From Lachnospiraceae bacterium (GTDB taxonomy: Bacteria > Bacillota > Clostridia > Lachnospirales > Lachnospiraceae): a stretch of 42,522 nucleotides of DNA. The stretch lies in the NCBI GenBank assembly GCA_030524665.1, contig JAUNGL010000010.1, forward strand, positions 1 to 42,522, given 5' to 3'. Below, in pieces: positions 1 to 8,919 of this stretch. Every line of letters starts with the position of its first letter. Within the stretch, counting starts at the first letter, position 1. The position numbers and the translations under genes are program-made. The notes below the pieces were generated by a model. That model was not told the origin of the DNA and made no database searches. It saw only the letters and a program-made list of their open reading frames with translations.

Positions 1-741
<741 letters not shown>

Positions 742-769
742 TTAAGATTCAGAACCAGAGTTTCAGATG

Positions 770-787
770 CAGGGCTGCGAAGCCCTG
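770..787 (+). other. Small hairpin between pta and ackA
   Basis: CAGGGCT (770-776) and AGCCCTG (781-787) form a perfect 7-bp stem with a 4-nt loop. It is followed only by a broken T stretch (TGTCTTTCT), so it is at best a weak terminator. A processing or stability hairpin within a pta-ackA transcript is equally possible. Confidence 0.45.
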
Positions 788-830
788 TGTCTTTCTGAAA
801 AAGAAATGATTCATTTAGGAGGATATGGAA

Positions 831-2021
831 ATGAACGTATTAGTAATTAACTGCGGAAGTTCATCCCTGAAATATCAGCTGATCAATTCAGAGTCCGAGT
901 CAGTGCTGGCGAAAGGACTCTGTGAGAGAATCGGGATCGACGGAAGACTGACTTATCAGAAGGCAGGTCTGGATAAGGAGATCACAGAAGCTCCGATGCC
1001 GACTCATAAAGAAGCAATCCAGATGGTACTGGATGCACTCGTAAACGAGAAGACAGGTGCGATCAAAGACCTTTCTGAAGTAAACGCAGTAGGCCACAGA
1101 GTCGTACATGGCGGCGAGAAGTTCGCAAGCTCAGTTGTGATCAATGAAGAAGTACTCGCAGCGATCGAGGAGTGTAATGATCTTGCACCGCTTCACAACC
1201 CGGCTAACCTGATCGGTATCAACGCATGTGCAGAGCTGATGCCGAACGTGCCGATGGTTGCCGTATTCGACACCGCATTCCATCAGACTATGCCGGAGAA
1301 AGCTTATCTGTACGGGCTTCCGTATGAGTACTATGAGAAATATAAAGTAAGACGTTACGGCTTCCATGGAACCAGCCACAGCTTCGTATCCAAGCATATG
1401 GCAGAGTTCCTCGGACTGGATCTGGAGAACAGCAAGCTGGTAGTAGCTCACCTCGGAAACGGTGCCTCCATCTCCGCGGTTGTAAATGGCAAGTGTGTAG
1501 ATACCTCCATGGGTCTGACTCCGCTGGAAGGCCTTGTTATGGGAACACGTTCTGGTGATATGGACCCGGCTATCATGGAGTTTATCGCAAAGAAAGAAAA
1601 CCTGGATATCGCAGGCGTAATGAACGTTCTGAACAAGAAGTCAGGTGTGTTCGGTGTATCCAAGGGACTTTCCAGTGATTTCCGTGATCTGGAAGCAGCT
1701 ATGAATGATGGAAATCAGTATGCAGCAGCAGCTCTCGAAGTTTTCTGCTACCGCGTAGCTAAATACATCGGTTCTTATATTACGGCGATGAACGGTGTGG
1801 ATGCAATTGCATTTACAGCAGGTATCGGTGAGAATGCTCCGCTTGTTCGCAGAAAAGTTCTGGAGTACTTCGGATATCTCGGAATCCAGATCGATGAAGA
1901 GGCAAACGGCAAGCGTGGAGAAGATATCGTGATTTCTACTCCGGACTCCAAGATTAAGGTAGCAGTGATCCCGACCAATGAAGAGCTTGCAATCTGCCGT
2001 GAGACGGTGGCGTTGGTTTAA
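831..2021 (+). CDS. ackA: Acetate kinase
   Basis: This 396-aa protein has the normal length for acetate kinase, which makes ATP and acetate from acetyl phosphate and ADP. Signatures are the N-terminal VLVINCGSSSLKYQL, the VGHRVVHGGEKF region, DTAFHQTMPEKAYLYGLP, YGFHGTSHSFV, the HLGNGASISA phosphate-binding loop, MGLTPLEGLVMGTRSGD and FTAGIGENAPLVR near the C-terminus. AGGAGG at 817-822 sits 8 nt before ATG 831 but only 2 nt before the in-frame ATG 825, so 831 is chosen. It follows pta, and the pair is probably co-transcribed. Confidence 0.97.
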   Translation: MNVLVINCGSSSLKYQLINSESESVLAKGLCERIGIDGRLTYQKAGLDKEITEAPMPTHKEAIQMVLDALVNEKTGAIKDLSEVNAVGHRVVHGGEKFASSVVINEEVLAAIEECNDLAPLHNPANLIGINACAELMPNVPMVAVFDTAFHQTMPEKAYLYGLPYEYYEKYKVRRYGFHGTSHSFVSKHMAEFLGLDLENSKLVVAHLGNGASISAVVNGKCVDTSMGLTPLEGLVMGTRSGDMDPAIMEFIAKKENLDIAGVMNVLNKKSGVFGVSKGLSSDFRDLEAAMNDGNQYAAAALEVFCYRVAKYIGSYITAMNGVDAIAFTAGIGENAPLVRRKVLEYFGYLGIQIDEEANGKRGEDIVISTPDSKIKVAVIPTNEELAICRETVALV

Positions 2022-2048
2022 GTGGAATAGAGGGGATTCAAAGAGGTA

Positions 2049-2069
2049 CGCCATTTTTCAAGCATGGCG
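2049..2069 (+). other. Hairpin downstream of ackA
   Basis: CGCCAT (2049-2054) pairs with ATGGCG (2064-2069) around a T-rich loop. No clean T tract follows, so this is a candidate weak terminator of the pta-ackA transcript. It lies just before the next promoter. Confidence 0.35.
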
Positions 2070-2102
2070 GAATTGTTAAGGTATAAATATGTAAAAAGTG
2101 GG

Positions 2103-2131
2103 TTGACAAACCGAAAACAGGCGATTATAAT
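2103..2131 (+). promoter_or_regulatory. Consensus sigma-A type promoter for DUF177-rpmF
   Basis: TTGACA at 2103-2108 and TATAAT at 2126-2131 are separated by exactly 17 bp. Both boxes match the vegetative consensus. Transcription would start near 2138, only about 20 nt before the DUF177 start codon, giving a very short leader. Confidence 0.85.
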
Positions 2132-2159
2132 TTAAAAAGTGTGTCAGGAGGAATATGTT

Positions 2160-2651
2160 TTGGTAGACCTTACAGATGTGATACTGACAGAGGGGAAAAC
2201 AGCTTCTTATACTACGGAGCTTGGACTTACCGTACTGTCGTATAAGACAGGTGACTTTCCAATTGAGGAGAAGACACCGGTTACATTGACTGTTGAGAAT
2301 AAAGGGGAACGGAAGCTGGTGCTTTCGGGAGACGTACTGCTGGACGTTCTGATACCTTGTGCACGCTGCCTGGAGCCTGTTAAGAGCAGGCTTGAGGTCC
2401 GTTTCGAATTTGAGACGGGTTTGGATGAATCTGAGTATATTGATGGATATAACCTGGATGTGGATCAGCTCATTCACGATGAATCATTGCTGGTCTGGCC
2501 AGAGCGGGTGCTTTGCCGTGAGGATTGTAAAGGTCTTTGCAGTGTATGCGGACAGAATCTGAACGTCGGCCCGTGTGGCTGTGAGCGTACCAAAGCAGAT
2601 CCCAGAATGGCAAAAATCCTTGATATCTTCAATAATTTTAAGGAGGTGTAA
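2160..2651 (+). CDS. DUF177 (YceD-family) protein upstream of rpmF
   Basis: This is a 163-aa DUF177/YceD-family protein. The family is typically encoded just before rpmF; its members are linked to ribosomal RNA/ribosome metabolism, but the exact biochemical role is not settled. Visible features are the central CARCLEPVKSRLEVRFEFETG segment and a C-terminal cysteine cluster (CREDCKGLCSVCG then CGCE) that could bind metal. The TTG at 2160 is chosen as start because AGGAGG at 2146-2151 lies 8 nt upstream. The in-frame GTG at 2139 would sit at the predicted transcription start, and the ATG at 2154 is in another frame and stops after three codons. The gene ends 3 nt before the rpmF ATG. Confidence 0.85.
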   Translation: MVDLTDVILTEGKTASYTTELGLTVLSYKTGDFPIEEKTPVTLTVENKGERKLVLSGDVLLDVLIPCARCLEPVKSRLEVRFEFETGLDESEYIDGYNLDVDQLIHDESLLVWPERVLCREDCKGLCSVCGQNLNVGPCGCERTKADPRMAKILDIFNNFKEV

Positions 2652-2654
2652 CCC

Positions 2655-2834
2655 ATGTCAATCTGTCCTAAGAACAAAACTTCCAGAGCAAGAAGAGACA
2701 AGAGAAGAGCTCAGTGGAAAATGACTGCTCCGAATCTTGTAAAGTGCAGCAAATGCGGCGAACTGATGCTTCCGCACAGAGTCTGCAAGGCTTGTGGAAC
2801 GTACAATAAAAAAGAAATCATCGCAGTTGACTAA
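2655..2834 (+). CDS. rpmF: 50S ribosomal protein L32
   Basis: This 59-aa reading frame begins MSICPKNKTSRARRDKRRAQ and ends KKEIIAVD. It is the zinc-binding form of L32, with two CxxC pairs at Cys31/Cys34 and Cys44/Cys47. AGGAGG at 2641-2646 provides the ribosome binding site and overlaps the end of the DUF177 gene, suggesting translational coupling. The basic N-terminal half and the size are exactly those of bacterial L32. A terminator follows directly. Confidence 0.97.
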   Translation: MSICPKNKTSRARRDKRRAQWKMTAPNLVKCSKCGELMLPHRVCKACGTYNKKEIIAVD

Positions 2835-2848
2835 GCTGTGATCGAAAG

Positions 2849-2899
2849 GGAATTGTCATATGGCTGACGAGAGGTCAGAGTGTGGCAGTTCCTTTTTTT
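2849..2899 (+). terminator. Intrinsic terminator after rpmF
   Basis: The arms GGAATTGTCATA (2849-2860) and TGTGGCAGTTCC (2881-2892) pair along 12 positions with a few G-U pairs. An inner CTGAC/GTCAG stem extends the hairpin. A run of seven Ts (2893-2899) follows. Confidence 0.85.
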
Positions 2900-2974
2900 A
2901 TTCTATGAAATTGCTTAATTCTATTTGTGTTTAATTAAACGTGAACTTGGTTATGCGGTACAGAGAATTTTCTG

Positions 2975-3003
2975 TTGCTTTTTATTTCGATGTCTAGTAT
3001 AGT
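2975..3003 (+). promoter_or_regulatory. Probable promoter for plsX
   Basis: TTGCTT (2975-2980) and TATAGT (2998-3003) are spaced by 17 bp. They lie after the rpmF terminator and about 70 bp before plsX. The -35 box is imperfect. Confidence 0.45.
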
Positions 3004-3013
3004 AGGAATAGTA

Positions 3014-3073
3014 ATGCAGGAGGAACTATCTGGAAGCGGGATCGAGTCCGGATAGTGATGCAGGAGGAATTGA
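3014..3073 (+). promoter_or_regulatory. plsX leader: duplicated ribosome binding site flanking a hairpin
   Basis: The stretch ATGCAGGAGGAA occurs twice, at 3014 and 3058. Between the copies, ACTATCTGGA (3025-3034) pairs with TCCGGATAGT (3047-3056) in a 10-bp stem. The second AGGAGG (3062-3067) is 7 nt before the plsX ATG. The first copy opens a 13-codon frame from ATG 3014 to TAG 3053-3055, and the second opens a 6-codon frame whose stop overlaps the plsX start. Whether these are translated is unknown. Confidence 0.55.
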
Positions 3074-3074
3074 T

Positions 3075-4076
3075 ATGAAGGAAACAGTCCGCATCGTAGT
3101 CGATGCGATGGGTGGTGACAATGCCCCCGGGGAGATTGTAAAAGGTGCTGTGGCTGCAGTGAAGGGGCGGAGCGATATTCATATCATATTGACAGGACTT
3201 GCAGACAAGATTGAGAAGGAGCTTTCCAGATACCAGTATCCGGATGGCAGCATCGAAGTGGTTCATACATCTCAGGTAATTGAGACGGCGGAGCCGCCAG
3301 TGGCAGCGATACGTTCGAAGAAAGATTCTTCAATTGTAGTCGGTCTCACGATGGTGCGCCGTGGTGAGGCGGATGCATTCGTCTCAGCCGGGAGCTCGGG
3401 CGCTGTTTTAGTTGGGGGACAGGCGATTGTCGGACGAATCAAGGGGATTGAGCGTCCTGCACTTGCGCCGCTGATTCCCACGAAAAACGGTGTGTCGCTT
3501 CTGATTGACTGCGGTGCAAATGTAGATGCCAGATCTTCACATCTGGTACAGTTTGCAAAGATGGGTTCTATCTATATGGAAAATGTTCTTGGAGTGAAAC
3601 ATCCAAGAGTCGGAATCGTGAATATCGGAGCCGAGGAGGAGAAGGGAAATGCACTTGTAAAAGAGACTTTTCCGCTTCTGAAGGAGTGTACGGACCTGAA
3701 TTTTATTGGGAGTGTAGAAGCAAGGGATATTCCTGCAGGAGTCTGTGATGTGGTTGTCTGTGAGGCATTTGTAGGGAATGTGATATTGAAGCTATATGAA
3801 GGAGTCGGCTCGACTCTGATTGAAAAAGTGAAATCTGGTATGATGACCAGTATAAGAAGCAAGATAGGAGCACTTCTTGTAAAACCGGCATTGAAGAAGA
3901 CATTGAAGACGTTCGATGCCAGTGAGTACGGTGGGGCGCCGCTTCTTGGATTGAAGGGACTGGTTGTGAAGACGCACGGAAGCTCCAGGGCAAAAGAAGT
4001 GGAGAATTCCATTTATCAGTGCGTACAGTTTAAGCAACAGGCGATTAATGAGCAGATCATGGCTCATATCTCGTAA
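3075..4076 (+). CDS. plsX: Phosphate acyltransferase PlsX
   Basis: This 333-aa protein has the expected length. PlsX converts acyl-ACP and phosphate to acyl-phosphate, the first step of the PlsX-PlsY route to phosphatidic acid at the membrane surface. Recognisable segments are IVVDAMGGDNAPGEIVKGA at the N-terminus, SAGSSGAVLVGG, RPALAPLIPT, LIDCGANVD, VGIVNIGAEEEKGN, and the C-terminal YGGAPLLGLKGLVVKTHGSS. It is followed 106 bp later by acpP. The fabD and fabG genes that lie between plsX and acpP in Bacillus are absent here. Its partner plsY is at 40965-41612. Confidence 0.97.
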   Translation: MKETVRIVVDAMGGDNAPGEIVKGAVAAVKGRSDIHIILTGLADKIEKELSRYQYPDGSIEVVHTSQVIETAEPPVAAIRSKKDSSIVVGLTMVRRGEADAFVSAGSSGAVLVGGQAIVGRIKGIERPALAPLIPTKNGVSLLIDCGANVDARSSHLVQFAKMGSIYMENVLGVKHPRVGIVNIGAEEEKGNALVKETFPLLKECTDLNFIGSVEARDIPAGVCDVVVCEAFVGNVILKLYEGVGSTLIEKVKSGMMTSIRSKIGALLVKPALKKTLKTFDASEYGGAPLLGLKGLVVKTHGSSRAKEVENSIYQCVQFKQQAINEQIMAHIS

Positions 4077-4130
4077 TTTCCGGCAGTCGGCTGTATCGGA
4101 CAACGGACTGCATCATTCAGGAGAAAAAGA

Positions 4131-4150
4131 GTTGTCTTCTGAAAGACAAC
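4131..4150 (+). other. Perfect hairpin in acpP leader
   Basis: GTTGTCTT (4131-4138) and AAGACAAC (4143-4150) form an 8-bp perfect stem with a CTGA tetraloop, 32 nt before the acpP start. No T run follows, so it is not a terminator. It could be an mRNA stability or processing element. Confidence 0.5.
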
Positions 4151-4182
4151 CTAAAATTTATGAGTAAAGGAAGGAAATAAGT

Positions 4183-4413
4183 ATGGAATTTGAAAAATTA
4201 CAGAGTATTATTGCCGAGGTTTTAAATGTGGATGCAGATGAGATTACACCAGAAACTACATTTGTGGACGATCTGGGCGCGGATTCGCTGGATGTATTCC
4301 AGATTATCATGGGGATTGAGGAAGAGTTTGATATTGAGATTCCGAATGAAAAGGCTGAGAAGATTGTCTCTGTAGGCGATGCGGCAGAGGCGATTAAGAA
4401 CGTGATTGGCTGA
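4183..4413 (+). CDS. acpP: Acyl carrier protein
   Basis: This 76-aa acidic protein carries the phosphopantetheine attachment motif [10 protein letters not shown], with Ser35 as the modified residue. It is followed by the conserved helix [19 protein letters not shown] carries growing acyl chains in fatty-acid synthesis and supplies acyl groups to PlsX. The phenylalanine after DSLDV differs from the DSLDxVEL pattern common in other ACPs, a minor variation. A terminator follows 30 bp downstream, consistent with strong separate expression of acpP. Confidence 0.96.
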   Translation: MEFEKLQSIIAEVLNVDADEITPETTFVDDLGADSLDVFQIIMGIEEEFDIEIPNEKAEKIVSVGDAAEAIKNVIG

Positions 4414-4443
4414 TGGTATTCCATTGCTCACGTAATTTTTCAG

Positions 4444-4467
4444 GGGAGCTGCATGGCTCCCTTTTTT
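4444..4467 (+). terminator. Intrinsic terminator after acpP
   Basis: GGGAGC and GCTCCC form a 6-bp G/C-rich stem with a short loop, followed by six Ts (4462-4467). Confidence 0.85.
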
Positions 4468-4577
4468 GAACGCAGAGGAGGGTGTTCATGTCTGTCTGCG
4501 TTCAGGAACAGACAGAGCAGCGGCTGATGGAAGTCCGTTTGCTGACGGGACAGGCAGCTTTGAGGAGGATATGGATT

Positions 4578-5270
4578 ATGACAGAAGGAAAGCTGAAGGA
4601 ACTGGAAACAAAAATAGGATATACGTTCCGTAACAGAAAAATGCTGAAACAGGCGATGTGCCACAGCTCGTATGCGAATGAGCACCGTGCGGAACAGCTG
4701 AAAGACAATGAACGGCTGGAATTTCTGGGAGATGCGGTACTTGAGGTCATCAGCAGTGACTTTTTGTTTCATCAGCACCCGGATATGCCGGAAGGAAAAC
4801 TAACGAGGCTGCGCGCGAGCATTGTATGTGAGCCGACACTTGCATTGTGTGCCCGGGAGATTGCACTTGGTTCCTATCTGATGCTTGGCAGAGGCGAGGA
4901 AATTACCGGGGGCAGGGGAAGAGATTCGATTGTCTCAGATGCTATGGAAGCACTGATCGGTGCTATTTATCTGGACGGTGGTTTTGCTAATGCAAAAGAG
5001 TTTGTAGAGAGATTTGTACTGACCGACATCGAGCACAAGCAGCTCTTTTATGATAGCAAGACTATTTTGCAGGAAATCGTACAGAGAGATTTCAAGGAAT
5101 CAGAGGTGCATTACGTGCTGGCCGGTGAGGAAGGTCCGGATCATGCGAAGAGGTTCGAGGTCGAAGTGTGGATCGGAGATCGGAAGGCCGGCAGTGGTCA
5201 GGGAAGTACGAAGAAAGCAGCGGAGCAGGAGGCAGCCTATCGTGCGATTCTCGCATTAGGGCAGCATTAA
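4578..5270 (+). CDS. rnc: Ribonuclease III
   Basis: This is a 230-aa double-strand-specific endoribonuclease that processes rRNA and mRNA. The catalytic signature NERLEFLGDAVL is at residues 44-55, and a second acidic motif SDAMEALIGAIYLDGG follows near residues 115-130. The C-terminal ~70 residues form a dsRNA-binding domain ending GSGQGSTKKAAEQEAAYRAI. ATG 4578 is chosen because AGGAGG (4563-4568) lies 9 nt upstream and the family begins a few residues before GYTF. The longer frame from 4482 would run over the terminator region. smc starts 22 bp downstream, as in many Firmicutes. Confidence 0.95.
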   Translation: MTEGKLKELETKIGYTFRNRKMLKQAMCHSSYANEHRAEQLKDNERLEFLGDAVLEVISSDFLFHQHPDMPEGKLTRLRASIVCEPTLALCAREIALGSYLMLGRGEEITGGRGRDSIVSDAMEALIGAIYLDGGFANAKEFVERFVLTDIEHKQLFYDSKTILQEIVQRDFKESEVHYVLAGEEGPDHAKRFEVEVWIGDRKAGSGQGSTKKAAEQEAAYRAILALGQH

Positions 5271-5292
5271 TGGAAAGGGAAAACAGTCAGCT

Positions 5293-8200
5293 ATGTATTT
5301 AAAGAGTATTGAGATACATGGATTCAAATCTTTTGCCAATAAAATTCTGTTCCAGTTTCATAACGGGATTACAGGGATTGTAGGACCGAATGGAAGCGGG
5401 AAGAGCAATGTGGCCGATGCTGTCCGGTGGGTGCTCGGAGAACAGCGTGCGAAGCAGCTTCGAGGAGCCAGCATGCAGGATGTCATTTTTTCTGGTACGG
5501 AGGCAAGGAAGCCGCTTGGCTATGCGTCAGTATCTATCACTCTGGATAACGCAGACCATCAGCTGCCGGTTTCCTACGATGAAGTGACTGTGACGAGACG
5601 TGTCTACCGTTCCGGTGAAAGTGAGTACCTGCTGAATGGGACACAGGTGCGCTTGAAGGATATCAACGAGCTTTTCTATGATACCGGTATCGGGAAAGAG
5701 GGATATTCGATCATCGGACAGGGACAGATTGAGAAAATCCTGAGCGGGAAACCGGAGGAACGGCGGGAACTGTTTGATGAGGCGGCCGGTATTGTAAAAT
5801 TCAAAAGGCGAAAAGCCACGGCGCAGAAAAAGCTGGAGGAAGAAAAGCAGAATCTGGTCCGAGTCAACGATATTTTATCGGAGCTGACACGCCAGCTTGG
5901 ACCAATGGAGCGTCAAGCGGAAACGGCGAAAATCTATCTAAAGAAGAAGGAAGAACTGAAGAAGTACGATGTGAATCTGTTTCTGACAGAGGTCGTGCGG
6001 ATGAAGCAGGAGCTGCAGACACTGGAGGAGAAGTACGGGACGGCCGATGCTCAGATGCAGGAAACCAGACTGACCTACGAGAAAGCCAAAGTGGATTATG
6101 AGGTGCTGGAGCAGGAGATGGAGGAGCTGGAACAGCGCCTTCAGGAGCAGAGAGACAGTGCAGCCCGGGCGAAGATGCAGAAACAACAAATGGAAAGTCA
6201 GATCGCACTGATGAAGGAGCAGATCAATACTGCCAGGGCGAATGATGAACATTTTCGGGCAAGGGTCGAGACGATTGGAAAAGAGCTGGAAGAGCGTGCC
6301 GGACAGAAAGAGAGTGCAGAAGAGGAGATGCAGACGCTGCATGGTAAACTGAACGGTATTTCGGCAAAAGAACGCCAGGCTGCGGAAGCTCTTCAGAAGG
6401 TGCAGAATGAGATTGCAGAGCTTACCACACGGATTGAAACCGGAAAGAATGAGATTATCCGCATCCTGAACGGGCGTGCTTCGGTGAAAGCCAAGTTCCA
6501 GCGGTACGATACGATGATGGAGCAGACAAATATCCGGAAGTCCCAGCTGGCACAGCAGGTTCTGCAGATGAAGAGCGAAGAAGCTGTTCAGGAGGAACAG
6601 ATCGCCGGGGTACAGGCAGAGTATCAGGAAATCACGGAGCGGATCCAGGCTCTTTCTGAGAAGAGTGAGGAGACAGGTGCAAGGCTGACTGAGATACAGC
6701 AAAGGCTGACCGGGGCTAACCAGAGAATCGAGAAAGAGCAGGTGGAATACCACAGGGAGGCTTCGCGTCTGGAATCGCTGCGGAATATCGCTGAACGTTA
6801 CGATGGGTATGGAAACAGTATCCGCAGGGTTATGGAGCAGAAGGAACGTGTGCCGGGAATCCTCGGAGTCGTTGCAGATCTGATTAAGACAGGAAAAGTA
6901 TACGAGACGGCAATTGAGACAGCACTTGGAGGAAGTATCCAGAATATTGTGACGGACAGTGAAGAGACTGCGAAGCAGATGATTGCCTTCCTGAAGAATA
7001 ATCGCTACGGGAGGGCCACCTTCCTGCCGCTGACAGGGATTTCAGCGAGAGGAGGCTTCGGAAATGCGCAGGCATTGAAGGAACTGGGCGTCGTTGGTCT
7101 TGCCAGCAATCTGGTTCAGGCAGACCTGAAATATGCAGATCTGGTAGAATATCTGCTTGGCAAAACACTTGTGGCAGATACGATTGACCATGCAATCGCG
7201 ATTGCACGGAAATACCGTCATTCCCTGAGAATTGTGACACTGGAGGGTGAACTGCTGAGTCCGGGCGGTTCGATGACAGGAGGTGCTTTCAAAAATACAT
7301 CCAATTTGCTGGGAAGACGGAGAGAGATCGAGGAGCTTCAGAAGCAGGTGCAGGAGCGCCATGCTTCTTTGCAGAGACTTCAGCAGGAAGTAGATGAATG
7401 CCGTACGAAAAGGAACCGCCTGAGGGATGAGATAGTTGTGCAGAAGGATGAGATGCAGGAGGAGTATCTGAAACAGAATACTGCAAGGATGAAACTTCAG
7501 GAGCTGACCGGAAAGAAGGAGCAGGCAACTTCCGGCTATGCGCGTCTCAAGCGGGAAGCAAAGGAAATCGAAGCACAGATCCGGGATATCCGCGCCGGGA
7601 AAGAGGCGGAGCAGGAAGAACTGCAGAGATCGGAAGCGACAGAGAAAGAGACGGAGCAGGAAGTAGAAAAGTGCCAGCAGATACTGGAAGAGAAGCGGAG
7701 GGAAGAGCAGCAGGCATTGGCTGTGTCGGAGGATATCCACCTGAAACTCGCCGGGATCCGGCAGCAGGAGAGCTTCGTACGCCAGAATATCGAACGTATT
7801 GTATCTGAGATGGAGAAGCTGGAAGAGGAACAGGAAAATATCCGGTCCGGTATTACAGAGACGGCAAATGGTATTAAACAAAAGCTTCAGGATATATCGG
7901 AGATAGAGAAGAACGTAGAAGTTGCGGATGCGGAAAGTAACCGGATGGAACAGGCAATTGTCTCACTCTCTGGTGAACGGGAACAGAAGAACAAGAAGCA
8001 CAGGCAGTTTTTCGAACACAGGGAAGAATTGTCGGAGCGTATGAATCTGCTGGACCGTGAGTGCTTCCGTCTGAATTCACAGAAGGAAAAGATGGAGGAA
8101 CAGCGTGACTCCCAGATCAATTATATGTGGGAGGAATACGGGCTGACCTATACGGCTGCACTGGAACTGCGGGAGGATATGAACCTGACACCCATGGAGC

Positions 8201-8853
8201 TGAAAAAACAGATTTCAGAACTGAAAGCAGGAATCAAAGGACTCGGCAATGTCAATGTCAATGCGATTGAGGATTACCGGGAGCTGTCTGAGCGTCACAC
8301 CTTCCTGTCGACCCAGCATGAGGATCTGGTGAAATCGGAAGCGGCATTGCTGAAGATCATCGAAGAGCTGGATGAAGGAATGCGGGTACAGTTCCGGGAA
8401 CAGTTTGCGCGGATTCAGGTGGAATTCAATAAGGCATTCAAGGAACTGTTCGGAGGAGGCAAGGGTACGCTGGAGCTTGTAGAGGATGAGGATATTCTCG
8501 AAGCAGGTATTCGTATCATTGCACAGCCGCCGGGGAAGAAGCTTCAGAATATGATGCAGCTTTCTGGTGGAGAAAAGGCTCTGACAGCTATCGCATTGCT
8601 GTTTGCGATCCAGAATCTGAAGCCGTCACCGTTCTGTCTGCTGGATGAGATAGAGGCAGCTCTGGATGAAAGCAACGTAGACCGCTACGCAGGTTATCTT
8701 CACAAGTTGACAAAGCACACACAATTTATTATTATAACACATAGAAGAGGCACCATGGCAGCGGCCGACCGTCTGTACGGTATCACGATGCAGGAGAAGG
8801 GAGTATCGGCGCTGGTATCCGTGAATCTGATCGAACAGGATCTGGATGCATGA
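5293..8853 (+). CDS. smc: Chromosome segregation protein SMC
   Basis: This 1186-aa protein has the full SMC architecture. The N-terminal ATPase half has Walker A GPNGSGKSN (residues 31-39) and the Q-loop region. Two long coiled coils (about 170-500 and 680-1020), very rich in Glu, Gln and Lys, flank a hinge around 515-670. The C-terminal half has the signature LSGGEKALTAIALLFA and Walker B PFCLLDEIEAALD. SMC with ScpA/ScpB compacts and segregates the chromosome. Full length and no frameshift are seen. It sits in the conserved rnc-smc-ftsY order. Large opposite-strand frames inside it are shadows of its repetitive codon use. Confidence 0.98.
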   Translation: MYLKSIEIHGFKSFANKILFQFHNGITGIVGPNGSGKSNVADAVRWVLGEQRAKQLRGASMQDVIFSGTEARKPLGYASVSITLDNADHQLPVSYDEVTVTRRVYRSGESEYLLNGTQVRLKDINELFYDTGIGKEGYSIIGQGQIEKILSGKPEERRELFDEAAGIVKFKRRKATAQKKLEEEKQNLVRVNDILSELTRQLGPMERQAETAKIYLKKKEELKKYDVNLFLTEVVRMKQELQTLEEKYGTADAQMQETRLTYEKAKVDYEVLEQEMEELEQRLQEQRDSAARAKMQKQQMESQIALMKEQINTARANDEHFRARVETIGKELEERAGQKESAEEEMQTLHGKLNGISAKERQAAEALQKVQNEIAELTTRIETGKNEIIRILNGRASVKAKFQRYDTMMEQTNIRKSQLAQQVLQMKSEEAVQEEQIAGVQAEYQEITERIQALSEKSEETGARLTEIQQRLTGANQRIEKEQVEYHREASRLESLRNIAERYDGYGNSIRRVMEQKERVPGILGVVADLIKTGKVYETAIETALGGSIQNIVTDSEETAKQMIAFLKNNRYGRATFLPLTGISARGGFGNAQALKELGVVGLASNLVQADLKYADLVEYLLGKTLVADTIDHAIAIARKYRHSLRIVTLEGELLSPGGSMTGGAFKNTSNLLGRRREIEELQKQVQERHASLQRLQQEVDECRTKRNRLRDEIVVQKDEMQEEYLKQNTARMKLQELTGKKEQATSGYARLKREAKEIEAQIRDIRAGKEAEQEELQRSEATEKETEQEVEKCQQILEEKRREEQQALAVSEDIHLKLAGIRQQESFVRQNIERIVSEMEKLEEEQENIRSGITETANGIKQKLQDISEIEKNVEVADAESNRMEQAIVSLSGEREQKNKKHRQFFEHREELSERMNLLDRECFRLNSQKEKMEEQRDSQINYMWEEYGLTYTAALELREDMNLTPMELKKQISELKAGIKGLGNVNVNAIEDYRELSERHTFLSTQHEDLVKSEAALLKIIEELDEGMRVQFREQFARIQVEFNKAFKELFGGGKGTLELVEDEDILEAGIRIIAQPPGKKLQNMMQLSGGEKALTAIALLFAIQNLKPSPFCLLDEIEAALDESNVDRYAGYLHKLTKHTQFIIITHRRGTMAAADRLYGITMQEKGVSALVSVNLIEQDLDA

Positions 8854-8919
8854 ACTGACGGGTCTGTGGTTTGATGGTGGATCTGAGCTGCAGCCCGGTT
8901 TGGACAGGAGAGTGAGACT

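Noticed and set aside
5938..7881. Long minus-strand frames (271 and 279 aa) inside smc
   Set aside because: They arise from the Glu/Gln/Lys codon pattern of the coiled coil; the translations are Leu/Phe/His-rich without family features.
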